From Glycomyces luteolus (GTDB taxonomy: Bacteria > Actinomycetota > Actinomycetes > Mycobacteriales > Micromonosporaceae): a stretch of DNA of 38,473 nt. The DNA lies in contig NZ_JAPZVP010000031.1 in NCBI RefSeq assembly GCF_027622875.1, positions 4,739 to 43,211 of the forward strand, given 5' to 3'. Position numbers and translations under genes: made by a program. Position 1 is the stretch's first letter. Each line of letters opens with the position of its first letter. Positions 24,228 through 33,841 of this stretch are shown piece by piece. The notes beneath the pieces are model-generated. The model did no database searches. It was given only the letters and a program-made list of their open reading frames with translations, and was not told the DNA's origin.

Positions 24228-24308
24228 GGTCTTCCAGAGTTGTAGCAAAAAACGGTGGAAGCTCCATAGTCGCGCCTGAAAGCGGTATAAATTGGGACAA
24301 ACACGCCC
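24228..24308 (-). promoter_or_regulatory. Shared leader of FilP-like copy 2
   Basis: Minus-strand leader of copy 2, about 81 bases, matching that of copy 1 at GGGCGTGTT (start 24308), GCTTTCAGGCG and ACTCTGGAAGACCATG, with divergent sequence between. The GGGCGTGTT block is also one arm of a hairpin at 24300-24335. Confidence 0.6.
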
Positions 24309-24370
24309 TAGGGACATGTCGGTCTTGGGCGTGTTCAAAAGCCCTGCATCCGGCCGCCCCTTTGCGGCCG
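24300..24370 (-). terminator. Two hairpins after the CNNM pair
   Basis: AACACGCCC (24300-24308) pairs with GGGCGTGTT (24327-24335), and CGGCCGC (24351-24357) pairs with GCGGCCG (24364-24370). Both lie just past the minus-strand CNNM gene end at 24385; the second is the closer and likelier terminator. Confidence 0.55.
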
Positions 24371-24384
24371 CCGCAGTGCGAATC

Positions 24385-25404
24385 TCAGCGAATCCTGTCG
24401 GTCTCGTCGTAGAAGTCACCCATGATCTCCTCGAGGAGGTCTTCCATGGCGACCAGGCCGGTGACCTCGCGGTCCGGGCCGGTGACGAGGGCGAGCTGGG
24501 CCCGCTGGCGGCGCATGAGCGCGACCGCGGCGGCGACCGTGGTCTCGGCGCCGACGAGCAGCGGCGCGGCGGCCATGTCGGCGACCGCGGCACCCGGTTC
24601 GGCCTGCACGGCCTCGCGCACGTGGACGAGGCCGATGGGGCGCTCGTCCGCGTCGACCACGACCAGGCGTGAGCGGCCCGTGTCGCGGCTGCGCTCCTCC
24701 GCCTGCACCGCGGTCGATCCGGCCGCGATCGTCACGACCTCCGGCCACGGGATCGACAGCTCGCCCACCGGGCGGCGCTGCACTTCGATGGCGTGCGTGA
24801 GCATCTGGTGCTCCGGCTCGCCGAGCATCCCGGCCTCCGCCGAGGACCGCAGCAGGTACCGCAGCTCCTCGGGAGAGTGCGCCTGGGCCTTCTCGTCGGC
24901 CGGTTCGACCTTGAGCGCCCTGAGGATCGCGTTCGCGCCGTGGTTGAGGCCCAGCAGGATGGGCTTCGTCGCCCACACGTACCCGGTGAACGGCCAGATC
25001 AGCGCCATCGCCGAGGCCTCGGGGTGGGTGATCGCCCACGACTTGGGCATCATCTCGCCCACGACCATGTGCAGGAACACGACGATGAGCAGCGCGATCG
25101 TGAACGCGATCGGGTGCGCCGCCCCCTCGAGGCCCATGGCCTCCAGCGGGACCTCGATCGCGTGCGCCAGGGCCGGTTCGGCGAGCGCGCCGAGGCCGAC
25201 GGTGCACGCGGTGATGCCCAGCTGGGCGCCCGCGAGCATGAGCGAGAGGTTCCTGGTGCCGCGCAGGGCGGCCCGGGCGGCGCGGGAGCCGTCCTGTTCG
25301 AGGCGGTGCTGCCGGGAGGCCACGAGGGCGAACTCGGCGGCCACGAAGAACGCGTTGGCGGCCAGGAGGAGTGCGGAGATCAGCAGTGCGGGGGCGGTGC
25401 TCAC
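24385..25404 (-). CDS. CNNM/CorC family transporter-like protein, copy B
   Basis: A 339-residue membrane protein of the DUF21/CNNM (hemolysin-like) family. The DUF21 transmembrane part covers about residues 1-165 (ALLISALLLAANAFFVAAEF, GAQLGITACTVGLGALAEPALA and IVVFLHMVVGEMMPKSWAI). Two CBS domains follow (from about 210, including DTGRSRLVVVDADERPIGLV and RAQLALVTGPDREVTGLVAM), ending in MEDLLEEIMGDFYDE. The CorC/HlyC C-terminal domain of the longer paralogue is absent. Family members affect magnesium or cobalt export. The GTG start at 25404 overlaps the upstream gene's stop as GTGA, so translation is coupled. It is the shorter partner of the tandem pair. Confidence 0.88.
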   Translation of the reverse strand: MSTAPALLISALLLAANAFFVAAEFALVASRQHRLEQDGSRAARAALRGTRNLSLMLAGAQLGITACTVGLGALAEPALAHAIEVPLEAMGLEGAAHPIAFTIALLIVVFLHMVVGEMMPKSWAITHPEASAMALIWPFTGYVWATKPILLGLNHGANAILRALKVEPADEKAQAHSPEELRYLLRSSAEAGMLGEPEHQMLTHAIEVQRRPVGELSIPWPEVVTIAAGSTAVQAEERSRDTGRSRLVVVDADERPIGLVHVREAVQAEPGAAVADMAAAPLLVGAETTVAAAVALMRRQRAQLALVTGPDREVTGLVAMEDLLEEIMGDFYDETDRIR

Positions 25405-26771
25405 GCGTCCACCTCCACCGGTTGGGGCCGCAGCTCGATCGCTTGCGGCACATGGCGGGAGCAGGAGACGACGACCATGCGGACGCGGCGGGGCGCGTTG
25501 TCGGAGTGCTCTGGGGCGTCGCCGACTTGGGGCACCGTGTCGACGTCGACCGTATCGCCGGGGTGGGCGATGCGGCCGAGCTGGGACATGACGAGACCCG
25601 CGATGGTCTCGTAGTGCTCGCCTTCGGGGAGTTCGATCCCGGTGGCGTCGGCGACCTCGTCGATGCGCCAGCGCCCGGGGATGAGCCAGGCGCCGCCCGC
25701 GAGGGAGACCGGGACGGCTTCGAAGCGGTCCTGCTCGTCGCGGATCTCGCCGACGAGTTCTTCGGCGAGGTCTTCGAGGGTGACGATCCCGGCGAAGCCG
25801 CCGAACTCGTCGACGATGCACGCGAGCTGCCGGTGCTGGCTTCGCATCCGCTCGAGCAGTGTCGGCAGCGGCAGCGAGGCGGGCACGAGCAGGGCCGGGT
25901 CGGCGATCTCGCCGACCCGGACCGTCGCACGGTCCTCGCGGGGGACGCCGATGATCTGGTTGAGGCCGACGACGCCGCGCAGGTCGTCCACGTCGTCGCC
26001 GACGACCGGGAAGCGCGAGTGGCCCCCGGCGAGCGCCTCGACGGCGTCGGCCACTGTGGCCTGGGCCGAGAGGGTCTGGACGTTGACGCGCGGGGTCATG
26101 GCCTGGTCGGCGACGGTGGCGGAGAAGTCGAGGCCGCGGTCGAGGAGTTCGGAGAGGCCCCGGTCGAGGGCGCCTTCGTCGCGGGAGACGTCGATGATGC
26201 GGTGCAGGTCTTCGGGGGTGGCGTTGTGCTCGAGCTCCTCGACCGGCTGGATGCCCATGCGCTTCAGCAGCTTCGTGGAGGCGGCGTCGAAGAAGCGGAT
26301 GATCGGCCCGCACACGGTGAGGTAGGCGTGGGTGGGCGCGGCCAGTGCGAGCGCGAGGGCTTCGGTGCGGGCGATCGCGAGGTTCTTGGGGCCGAGCTCG
26401 CCGAGGATCATCTGGACGACGTTCGCGAACAGGAACGCGAAGGTGACGCCGATGGTGACCGAGACGCCCGCGGGGACTCCGGCGACGCCGAGGAGGTCGG
26501 CGAGGCCCTGGCCGAGGTAGGGCTCGGCGAAGAAGCCGACGAACAGTGCGGTGACGGTGATGCCCAGCTGCGCGCCCGAAAGCGCGAAGGACAGGGAGGT
26601 GCAGATCTTGAGTGCCCGGCGGGCGCGGGCGGCCCGGCGGGGGTCGCCGTCGTTCGCGATGTCCTCGAGGCGGGACCGGTCGACGGCGGTGTAAGCGAAT
26701 TCGAGCGCCACGAAGAAGCCCGTGGCGGCGGTGACCGCCAGGATGATGACCAGGCCGATGGCTATGAGCAT
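25401..26771 (-). CDS. CNNM/CorC family transporter-like protein, copy A
   Basis: A 456-residue membrane protein with DUF21 (about residues 1-190: LVIILAVTAATGFFVALEFA, SGAQLGITVTALFVGFFAEP, NVVQMILGELGPKNLAIA), a CBS pair (about 215-345, with MTPRVNVQTL and GHSRFPVVGDDVDDLRGVVG), DEFGGFAGIVTLEDLAEELVG closing the CBS region, and a C-terminal CorC/HlyC domain (about 360-430: WLIPGRWRIDEVADATGI, YETIAGLVM). It is a likely metal-ion efflux or homeostasis protein. The downstream gene overlaps it by 4 bases. Tandem DUF21/CBS pairs are usual in actinobacteria. Confidence 0.9.
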   Translation of the reverse strand: MLIAIGLVIILAVTAATGFFVALEFAYTAVDRSRLEDIANDGDPRRAARARRALKICTSLSFALSGAQLGITVTALFVGFFAEPYLGQGLADLLGVAGVPAGVSVTIGVTFAFLFANVVQMILGELGPKNLAIARTEALALALAAPTHAYLTVCGPIIRFFDAASTKLLKRMGIQPVEELEHNATPEDLHRIIDVSRDEGALDRGLSELLDRGLDFSATVADQAMTPRVNVQTLSAQATVADAVEALAGGHSRFPVVGDDVDDLRGVVGLNQIIGVPREDRATVRVGEIADPALLVPASLPLPTLLERMRSQHRQLACIVDEFGGFAGIVTLEDLAEELVGEIRDEQDRFEAVPVSLAGGAWLIPGRWRIDEVADATGIELPEGEHYETIAGLVMSQLGRIAHPGDTVDVDTVPQVGDAPEHSDNAPRRVRMVVVSCSRHVPQAIELRPQPVEVDA

Positions 26772-26950
26772 CGCTCAGGCCCCCGGTGCTGCCGCGAAGC
26801 GCGGTGCGGTTCCGAAGCCCGGAGCGGGTCGCCGCCGCCGGGCCGGGGACTTCGATGTCGGGCTCGGCGGGGCTTGCCGGCCGCGATCGAGCGTCGTCGT
26901 TTTCGTCGCATGGGCCCGATCTTAATGGGACGAAGAGTGAAGGCAAGCGG

Positions 26951-27523
26951 TCATCTTTGTTCGCCCCGCCACAGGACGATGTCGGTGGAGCGGCCGAACG
27001 GACCGGCCATCGCCTGGAGCTCCGCCAGCTGGGCGCGGGCGCGCTGGAGTTCGCGGGCGAGCTCTTCGACGGCGGCGCCGGCCTCGGCGCGGACGGCCTG
27101 GACTTCGCGTTCGAGGTCCATGATCCGCTTGATGCCGGCGAGGTTGACGCCCTCGTCCTGGGAGAGGCGCTGGATCTCGCGCAGGCGGGTGACGTCGCGG
27201 ACGGAGTAGCGGCGGCCGCCGCCCGGCGTGCGGGCGGGCTCGACGAGGCCGAGCCGGTCGTACTGGCGGAGGGTCTGCGGGTGCATCCCGGCCATCTCGG
27301 CCGCGGCCGAGATCGCGAGGATCTTGGCGTCGTAGTCGATCTCGTCGCCGCCGCCGGTGCGGCGCTGGTGGTAGGCGATCTCGATGCGCACCTGGTGGCG
27401 GGCGCTCATGTCGGCGGGACGCTCGGCGGAGCGGCCAGTGCGACGGGCGCTGCCTTCGGCGCGGTCGTCGGGACGGCCGGGCCCAGCGGCCGGGCCGGAG
27501 CCGGTGCGGTCCGAAGCGGTCAC
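26951..27523 (-). CDS. hspR: HspR heat-shock repressor (MerR family)
   Basis: A 190-residue MerR-type regulator. The N-terminal 70 residues are low complexity and longer than usual for HspR. The helix-turn-helix is in ISAAAEMAGMHPQTLRQYDR, followed by GLVEPARTPGGGRRYSVRDV and RLSQDEGVNLAGIKRIMDLE, which are HspR signatures. A coiled coil and a short tail follow. HspR represses dnaK, clpB and others by binding HAIR sites and needs DnaK as co-repressor, which makes a feedback loop. The gene is last in the operon; its ATG overlaps the upstream ORF stop as ATGA. A shorter start (MSARHQVRIEIAY, residue 39) is possible. Confidence 0.92.
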   Translation of the reverse strand: MTASDRTGSGPAAGPGRPDDRAEGSARRTGRSAERPADMSARHQVRIEIAYHQRRTGGGDEIDYDAKILAISAAAEMAGMHPQTLRQYDRLGLVEPARTPGGGRRYSVRDVTRLREIQRLSQDEGVNLAGIKRIMDLEREVQAVRAEAGAAVEELARELQRARAQLAELQAMAGPFGRSTDIVLWRGEQR

Positions 27524-27990
27524 GGTTCCCTCCCTCGCTCGGTGTTCGTCCGGTGTGGTGCTCGCGTGTCTTCGTCGGCCTCCGCGGCGATCGGGTCCGG
27601 TGCACCCGTCGCCGGGCGCTGAGCCGGGGAGGCGGCGACCCGCCCCGGGTGCGGCTCGGCGGCCTGCTCGCGGTCGGCGCGTGCCGCGTCCGCGTCGCCG
27701 GCCCGGGGACCGGGGGCGGCAGGCGCCGCCGCGGCGCGATCGTCGGCCGCCGCGATCGGGTTCGGCGCGCCCGCGGCCGGGTGCTTCGGCCGAAACGCGG
27801 AGGGTCGTCCCGCGCGCGGCCTTGCGGTCGCCTCGCGGTTCGGGCGCGGCGCCGTCGCTTCGCCGGTGCGCGCGCCGGGTACGGCGGCCCGGTCTTCACC
27901 GGACGCCTCGTCCTCCCATTGGAGGCGGGCGAGGCGGAAGCGCACCTGCTGCAGCGCCGTCTGCCGGCTCGCGAGTTTCGCCATGACCAT
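27520..27990 (-). CDS. Unrecognised Pro/Ala/Arg-rich ORF between dnaJ and hspR
   Basis: A 156-residue frame inside the heat-shock operon. The N-terminus reads MVMAKLASRQTALQQVRFRL and continues into LARLQWEDEA; the rest is low complexity, rich in Ala, Pro and Arg, with an internal repeat (GAPNPIAAADD and GAPDPIAAEAD). The start at 27990 has GAGG five bases before it and the stop overlaps the hspR start as ATGA, so coupling would make sense of the frame. The LQxVRxRxxRxxWExEA segment also occurs in the tiny ORF just upstream. No family is recognised. It may be a real disordered protein, or spacer DNA kept open by high GC; in many actinobacteria hspR follows dnaJ directly. Confidence 0.5.
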   Translation of the reverse strand: MVMAKLASRQTALQQVRFRLARLQWEDEASGEDRAAVPGARTGEATAPRPNREATARPRAGRPSAFRPKHPAAGAPNPIAAADDRAAAAPAAPGPRAGDADAARADREQAAEPHPGRVAASPAQRPATGAPDPIAAEADEDTRAPHRTNTERGREP

Positions 27991-28165
27991 CAGTGCCTCG
28001 TCAGCTCTTCGACTCTTCGACCGTCGACCGGTCGCGGCCTCGCCCCCGGCGGGTGCCGGGCGCGGGCGCCTCAGCCTCCCACGGGAAGCGGCAGACGCGG
28101 AGACGCACCTTCTGCAACATCATTGGCCCGTCAGCTCTTCCAGCTTCGAGCGGTCGGCCGCCGGG
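27910..28165 (-). repeat. Duplicated dnaJ-end/ORF-start segment
   Basis: The minus-strand segment from about 28165 to 28070 (end of dnaJ plus start of the 40-residue ORF) matches the one from about 28032 to 27910 (end of that ORF plus start of the 156-residue ORF). Shared blocks are GAAGAGCTGACG, TGATG near each start, CAG(A/C)AGGTGCG and TGGGAGG. The second copy carries about 27 additional bases after its ATG. The divergence suggests an old tandem duplication. Confidence 0.65.
28001..28123 (-). CDS. Possible 40-residue ORF coupled to dnaJ
   Basis: The frame starts with ATGATG, the first ATG overlapping the dnaJ TGA as ATGA. It reads MMLQKVRLRVCRFPWEAEAP and then a Gly/Arg-rich stretch ending DRSTVEESKS. 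The first half repeats the N-terminal motif of the next ORF (LQxVRxRxxRxxWExEA), and its end repeats the dnaJ tail (DRSKLEELTGQ). The DNA is a duplicated junction, so this could be a relic of duplication rather than a working gene. The ATGA coupling is the main argument for translation. Confidence 0.4.
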   Translation of the reverse strand: MMLQKVRLRVCRFPWEAEAPAPGTRRGRGRDRSTVEESKS

Positions 28166-29256
28166 GCGGCGGCCGCGTACTTCTCCAGGGCTTCACGGGC
28201 CTCGGCCGAGAGTGCCTGCGGCACCTCGACATCGACCGTGACCAGCAGGTCGCCCTTGCCGGGCACGCCGCGGCCCTTGACGCGCAGCACGCGCCCGGTC
28301 GGGGTGCCCTCCGGGATCCGCAGCGTCACTGGCCCGTCCAAGGTGGGCACCTTCACCTTCGCGCCCATCGCGGCCTCCGGGAAGGAGACCGGCACGCGCA
28401 CCGTCACGTTGTCGCCGTCGCGGGCGAACAGCGGGTGCGTCCGCACGGCCACCTTCACCAGCAGGTCGCCCGCGGGCCCGCCGCGCTCGCCCGGGGCGCC
28501 GCGGCCCGCCAAGCGGATCGACTGGCCGTCGCCGATGCCCACCGGCACGCGCACGGTGATGATGCGGTCCTTCGTGGTCGCGCCCGTGCCGCCGCATTCG
28601 ACGCACGGGTCCGTGACCACGGTGCCGGTGCCCTCGCATTCGGGGCACGGCTGGGCGAAGCTGAACGCGCCCTGGTTCTCGGTGACCAGGCCCCTGCCGC
28701 CGCAGCGGGCGCAGGTGCTCGGGGCCGTGCCGGGCTTCGCGCCCGAGCCGTGGCAGGTGTCGCACTCGCCCGGCGCGCGCATCCGGATCTCGGTCGTGGT
28801 GCCCTTCACGGCGTCGGCGAAGTCGAGCGTGATGTGGGTGCGCAGGTCGTTGCCGCGCTGGGCGCCGCTGCGGCGCCGGTGCGCGCCGCCCCCGCGGAAC
28901 AGGTCGCCGAAGAGGTCGCCGAATCCGCCCGAAGCGCCCGGGCTGCCGAACAGGTCCTCGAAGTTCACGCCCCCGCCGCCCGGCATGCCGCCGCCGTGCA
29001 TGCCTCCAAACCCGCCCCGGCCGGACTTCATCAGCTGGATCTGGTCGTACTCCTTGCGCGCCTTGTCATCGTGGAGCACCGAATAGGCCTCCGAGACGCC
29101 CTTGAAGCGGTTCTCGGCGGCAGGGTCGGGGTTGTGGTCGGGGTGCAGCTCGCGCGCGAGTTTGCGGTACGCCCGCTCGATGTCCTTCTTGGAGGCGTCC
29201 TGCGGCACGCCGAGTATGGCGTAGAAGTCCTTCTCAAGCCATTCCTGCGATGCCAC
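28120..29256 (-). CDS. dnaJ: Chaperone DnaJ
   Basis: A 378-residue class A J-protein. The J domain (about residues 8-75) includes the HPD motif in LHPDHNP, required to stimulate the DnaK ATPase. A Gly/Phe-rich region follows (GRGGFGGMHGGGMPGGGG, then FEDLFGSPG). The zinc region has four Cys motifs: CDTCHGSG, CARCGGRG, CPECEGTG and CVECGGTG. The C-terminal substrate-binding domains follow. It lies 40 bases downstream of grpE, and its TGA overlaps the start of a 40-residue ORF. No defect is seen. Confidence 0.97.
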   Translation of the reverse strand: MASQEWLEKDFYAILGVPQDASKKDIERAYRKLARELHPDHNPDPAAENRFKGVSEAYSVLHDDKARKEYDQIQLMKSGRGGFGGMHGGGMPGGGGVNFEDLFGSPGASGGFGDLFGDLFRGGGAHRRRSGAQRGNDLRTHITLDFADAVKGTTTEIRMRAPGECDTCHGSGAKPGTAPSTCARCGGRGLVTENQGAFSFAQPCPECEGTGTVVTDPCVECGGTGATTKDRIITVRVPVGIGDGQSIRLAGRGAPGERGGPAGDLLVKVAVRTHPLFARDGDNVTVRVPVSFPEAAMGAKVKVPTLDGPVTLRIPEGTPTGRVLRVKGRGVPGKGDLLVTVDVEVPQALSAEAREALEKYAAAAPAADRSKLEELTGQ

Positions 29257-29296
29257 CGGACGCCTCCTCTACTTGTCTCTAGATCGGGCTCGGACC

Positions 29297-30075
29297 TCAG
29301 GAGTCCTTGTCGCCCTTGTCTTTCTTCTTCTTGGTCTTGCCTTCGGGCTCGGCGTCCCCGCCGGGCTCGACATCGGTCATGCCCTCGGACTCGGCCGCCG
29401 CGATCGCCTCTTCCTCGGCGATCTCCTCGGCCTCGTCGCCTTCGGACTCCGCTTCCGGCGCCTCGGCCTCGGCTTCCGGAGCCTCCGGCTCCGGCTCCGC
29501 TTCGGCCGCAACCGGTTCGGCGTCGTCGCTGGGCTCCGCGACCGCCACCAGGGCGGGGCGCAGCAGCTTGTCGCCGAGGCGGTAGCCCGAGCGCATCACG
29601 TCGATGCAGGTCGGTCCGTCGACCCCCGGCATCTGCATGTGCGCCACGGCCTCGTGGATCTGCGGGTCGAACGCGTCGCCCTTCGTGCCGAAGGACTCCA
29701 GGCCGTGCTTGGCCAGCGCATTGACGAGCTGCTCCGCCACGGAACCGAAGGGGCCGTTGAGGTCCCCGTGGTCCCGCGCCCGGTCCATGTCGTCGAGCAC
29801 CGGCAGCAGGCTCTGCAGCACAGCGGCCGTGGCCAGCTCGCTCGAGCGGGCCTTGTCCCGCTCGACGCGCTTGCGGTAGTTCTGGAACTCCGCGGTGATC
29901 CGCTGCAGGTCCCGAGTGCGCTCCTCGACCGTGGACTGGAGGACGGCCACCGCGTCGTCCGCGGCCTGGCCGTCGTCCGAGGCGGCCGCGAGGATGTCGT
30001 CCACGGTCAGCTCGTCCTCGGCGCCGCCGCCCTCGGGCTCCTGAACGTCGTCGGCGTCCTTGTTGCCTTCGTCCG

Positions 30076-30079
<4 letters not shown>
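29297..30079 (-). CDS. grpE: Nucleotide exchange factor GrpE with a long acidic tail
   Basis: A 260-residue GrpE. The long helix (about 45-85) has [20 protein letters not shown], then [16 protein letters not shown], and the C-terminal beta domain reads [20 protein letters not shown]. After residue 182 comes a tail of about 78 residues made of Glu/Ala/Pro repeats and ending in a Lys-rich segment ([13 protein letters not shown]). Most GrpE proteins end soon after the beta domain, so the tail is unusual. GrpE speeds ADP release from DnaK. Its start overlaps the dnaK stop (ATGA), so stoichiometry is coupled. Confidence 0.96.
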
Positions 30080-31917
<1,838 letters not shown>

Positions 31918-32005
31918 GTTGATCTCCTGACGTAGTCGAACAGATGTCTCCGGAATTGGAGACGAGTCTCTGTCTCAAGCGGCCGGGCGGGAACCCCGAA
32001 CCAAG

Positions 32006-32024
32006 TTGAGCCGGATAGACTCAA
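32006..32024 (-). promoter_or_regulatory. HAIR site 1 (HspR operator)
   Basis: TTGAGC-N7-ACTCAA, matching the HAIR consensus CTTGAGT-N7-ACTCAAG at all inner positions. It lies 89 bases upstream of dnaK. Confidence 0.88.
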
Positions 32025-32052
32025 TGTTCGAACGACAGGTATCGACTGTCAA
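32024..32052 (-). promoter_or_regulatory. Probable sigma-A-type promoter of the dnaK operon
   Basis: On the minus strand TTGACA (32047-32052) is followed after 17 bases by GAACAT (32024-32029). The promoter lies between the two HAIR sites and abuts HAIR 1, so HspR binding would block polymerase. Confidence 0.65.
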
Positions 32053-32083
32053 GTCGATCACGGAAATTGTGATGAATCGCACG

Positions 32084-32110
32084 AAAGTTGAGCCAGGTCG
32101 ACTCAACTTT
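32084..32110 (-). promoter_or_regulatory. HAIR site 2 (HspR operator)
   Basis: A nine-base perfect inverted repeat AAAGTTGAG-N9-CTCAACTTT that contains TTGAGC-N7-ACTCAA, the same core as HAIR 1. It lies upstream of the promoter and next to the end of the 143-residue Cys-rich gene. Confidence 0.88.
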
Positions 32111-32133
32111 GCGGCAGTTGGGGCGCCTGGAGG

Positions 32134-32565
32134 CTACCGCGCTCTGGCGGGGGCTCCGCCGGCGGCTTCGCAGCACTCGGTGAGGAGGTCGTCGGCGATC
32201 TTCCACGTGTCGCACGGCCAGGCCTGCTTGCAAGAGGCGCAGTCGATGCCGAGCAACTGCTCGGGAAGGTGGTCGCGCCACATCGCGGAGGCGAGCGACC
32301 AGCCCATGATCTCGGTGATCCCCAGCGGCGCCTCGAGCGGCGGGGGCTCCTCCAGGGAGAAGAGCTTCGACGGGCCGCCCTCGCGGCGGGAGCGGCGCGC
32401 GCGGGCGGGGATCGGCACCACCATCGAGGCCGGATCAGGCGCGGAGTCGGCGTTATGGCGCGTGCGGCGGGGCGGTGCGGTGCGCTCCTGGCGCGGCAGG
32501 CCGCGGCCCGGCTCAGGCGTGTCGGCATCGTGCGACGCCTGCCTCGCTGAATGCTGCATGCTCAC
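32134..32565 (-). CDS. Small hypothetical protein with a C-terminal Cys cluster
   Basis: A 143-residue protein with a GTG start and GAGGAG five bases upstream. Residues 1-65 are basic and low complexity. From about 68 a more ordered part follows, with GITEIMGWSLASAMWRDHLP and a cluster GIDCASCKQAWPCDTWKIAD: Cys109, Cys112 and Cys118, then Cys131-Cys132. The CxxC-x5-C spacing suggests a zinc or iron-sulfur site. Similar short WPC-containing ends occur in actinomycete hypothetical proteins, but I cannot name a family. It lies upstream of the dnaK promoter on the same strand; the HAIR sites sit between them. A regulatory role is possible but not shown. Confidence 0.65.
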   Translation of the reverse strand: MSMQHSARQASHDADTPEPGRGLPRQERTAPPRRTRHNADSAPDPASMVVPIPARARRSRREGGPSKLFSLEEPPPLEAPLGITEIMGWSLASAMWRDHLPEQLLGIDCASCKQAWPCDTWKIADDLLTECCEAAGGAPARAR

Positions 32566-33057
32566 GCTATCTCCTCATTCGCCTTCGCTTCCGTGCACTG
32601 CGTACGCCACTATCCGGATTAACGGTTCAACCGTCCACGAGGACACGGGTATGAGCACTCGGCACTCTAGTCCGCCTGGCGCGGAAGCGAACGGACGCGA
32701 ACTCGTGAGCCATTCCGGATCACATGCAACACGAAATCCACTTCTGTTCCGGTATTTGCAATTCCGCGATGCGGAGGTAGCCTGGTGCGCATCGGCCCGG
32801 AAACTGCGAGTCCGCGCCAATCCGCGGCTCGCAGGCTCGCCGCGACTGCGAGACTTTGGGCGACAGGCGTTTCGGTGTACCGCCGGAGGGCCGGAGCAGC
32901 GCTCGCCAAAAAACGTTATGAGGGCCGCACCCTGCGCTGCATAGGTTGGTTGAGCTGGGGTTTCAGGAATGTGACGGATCCGAAGACTGGATTAACTTTG
33001 GGTTACCACGTCCGATTTGCCCGAAAACGCCCCGATCGCGTGTGGCATCATGGGATT
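32566..33057. other. Intergenic region between the Cys-rich and DUF1349-like genes
   Basis: About 490 bases with lower GC than the genes around it. A perfect 6-base-arm palindrome ACGGTT-C-AACCGT at 32622-32634 lies 57 bases upstream of the minus-strand gene and could be an operator. An open frame continues upstream of the DUF1349-like gene to 32785 but its translation is Arg-rich and unlike the domain. No RNA gene was seen. Confidence 0.5.
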
Positions 33058-33594
33058 ATGCAGTCTCCTTCAGAAGAAGTACAGTGGACGGTTGACGGGG
33101 GATTGATCACTCCCTACTTCGAGGTCAAGACCACCTTCAGCCGAAGCGCGGGCTCAGAGCACCTGCGCGAGCACGTCTACATCTACGGCCTCGAGCTCGG
33201 AGCCGACGGCGAGATCGCCATGCGCTTCCGCCCCGAGCACCGCCACCAGCACGCCGAGGCCTCCCTCACCATTCGCGTCGACGAATCCAACTGGATCAAG
33301 ACCGGCGCCGAATACCTTGGGGGCCAACACCTCGTCTCCACCGTGACCACGCGCGAGCACACCAACTGGTCGCTGTCTCCTGTAGACACCGAATCGGACG
33401 AGATATGGCTGCGGCTCATCCGCGCCGGCGGCACCATCACCGTGGCCCACGCCGACGACGGCGTCGACTACACCACCATCGCCTCCACCTACCTCCCCGG
33501 CGGCGTCCCCGCCATGGCCGGCATCGCCAGCGCCCGGCCGGTGTCGGAGAGCTTCTGGGACGCCGCCCAGGACCTCGACATCGACGTCGACTAG
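33058..33594 (+). CDS. DUF1349-like (concanavalin-like fold) protein
   Basis: A 178-residue protein starting MQSPSEEVQWTVDGGLITPY. The central part reads RVDESNWIKTGAEYLGGQHL and VTTREHTNWSLSP, which matches the DUF1349 landmark 'RxDexxWIKTGxEY' followed by a paired Trp segment. DUF1349 proteins have a jelly-roll fold related to carbohydrate-binding lectins; their function is not settled. No signal peptide is visible, so it is cytoplasmic as read. The ATG at 33058 has only a weak binding site; a longer start at 32785 (GTG with GGAGG upstream) cannot be fully excluded. It is monocistronic and convergent with the GH48 gene. Confidence 0.72.
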   Translation: MQSPSEEVQWTVDGGLITPYFEVKTTFSRSAGSEHLREHVYIYGLELGADGEIAMRFRPEHRHQHAEASLTIRVDESNWIKTGAEYLGGQHLVSTVTTREHTNWSLSPVDTESDEIWLRLIRAGGTITVAHADDGVDYTTIASTYLPGGVPAMAGIASARPVSESFWDAAQDLDIDVD

Positions 33595-33745
33595 CGCGAG
33601 ACCACATGCAGCGCACTGGCGGTGGGGGCCAGCAGCGCTGAGCATAGAGGTCGGGCCCGGTGGGCCCGCGATCCCGTCCGGCGGACCCGACCTGTGTGCT
33701 CAGCTTGAGACCCCAACGGGCGCAAGAGCGCACCAGCACGACGAC

Positions 33746-33829
33746 GGCGCGATCGGAGGCCATGCAACCGATCGCGCCGCTCACTGCGTCTTGGTGGTTG
33801 CGGCGCCCGGCTTGGTCACCGGGCGCCGC
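33746..33829. terminator. Two hairpins between convergent DUF1349-like and GH48 genes
   Basis: GGCGCGATCGG (33746-33756) pairs with CCGATCGCGCC (33768-33778), and GCGGCGCCCGG (33800-33810) pairs with CCGGGCGCCGC (33819-33829). The second lies 12 bases from the GH48 end and probably terminates it; the first may serve the plus-strand gene. Confidence 0.75.
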
Positions 33830-33841
33830 GTCCAACGGTGG

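Noticed and set aside
32785..33057. Upstream extension of the DUF1349-like gene
   Set aside because: Although GGAGG precedes a GTG, the translated segment is Arg-rich and unlike the domain; kept as an alternative only.
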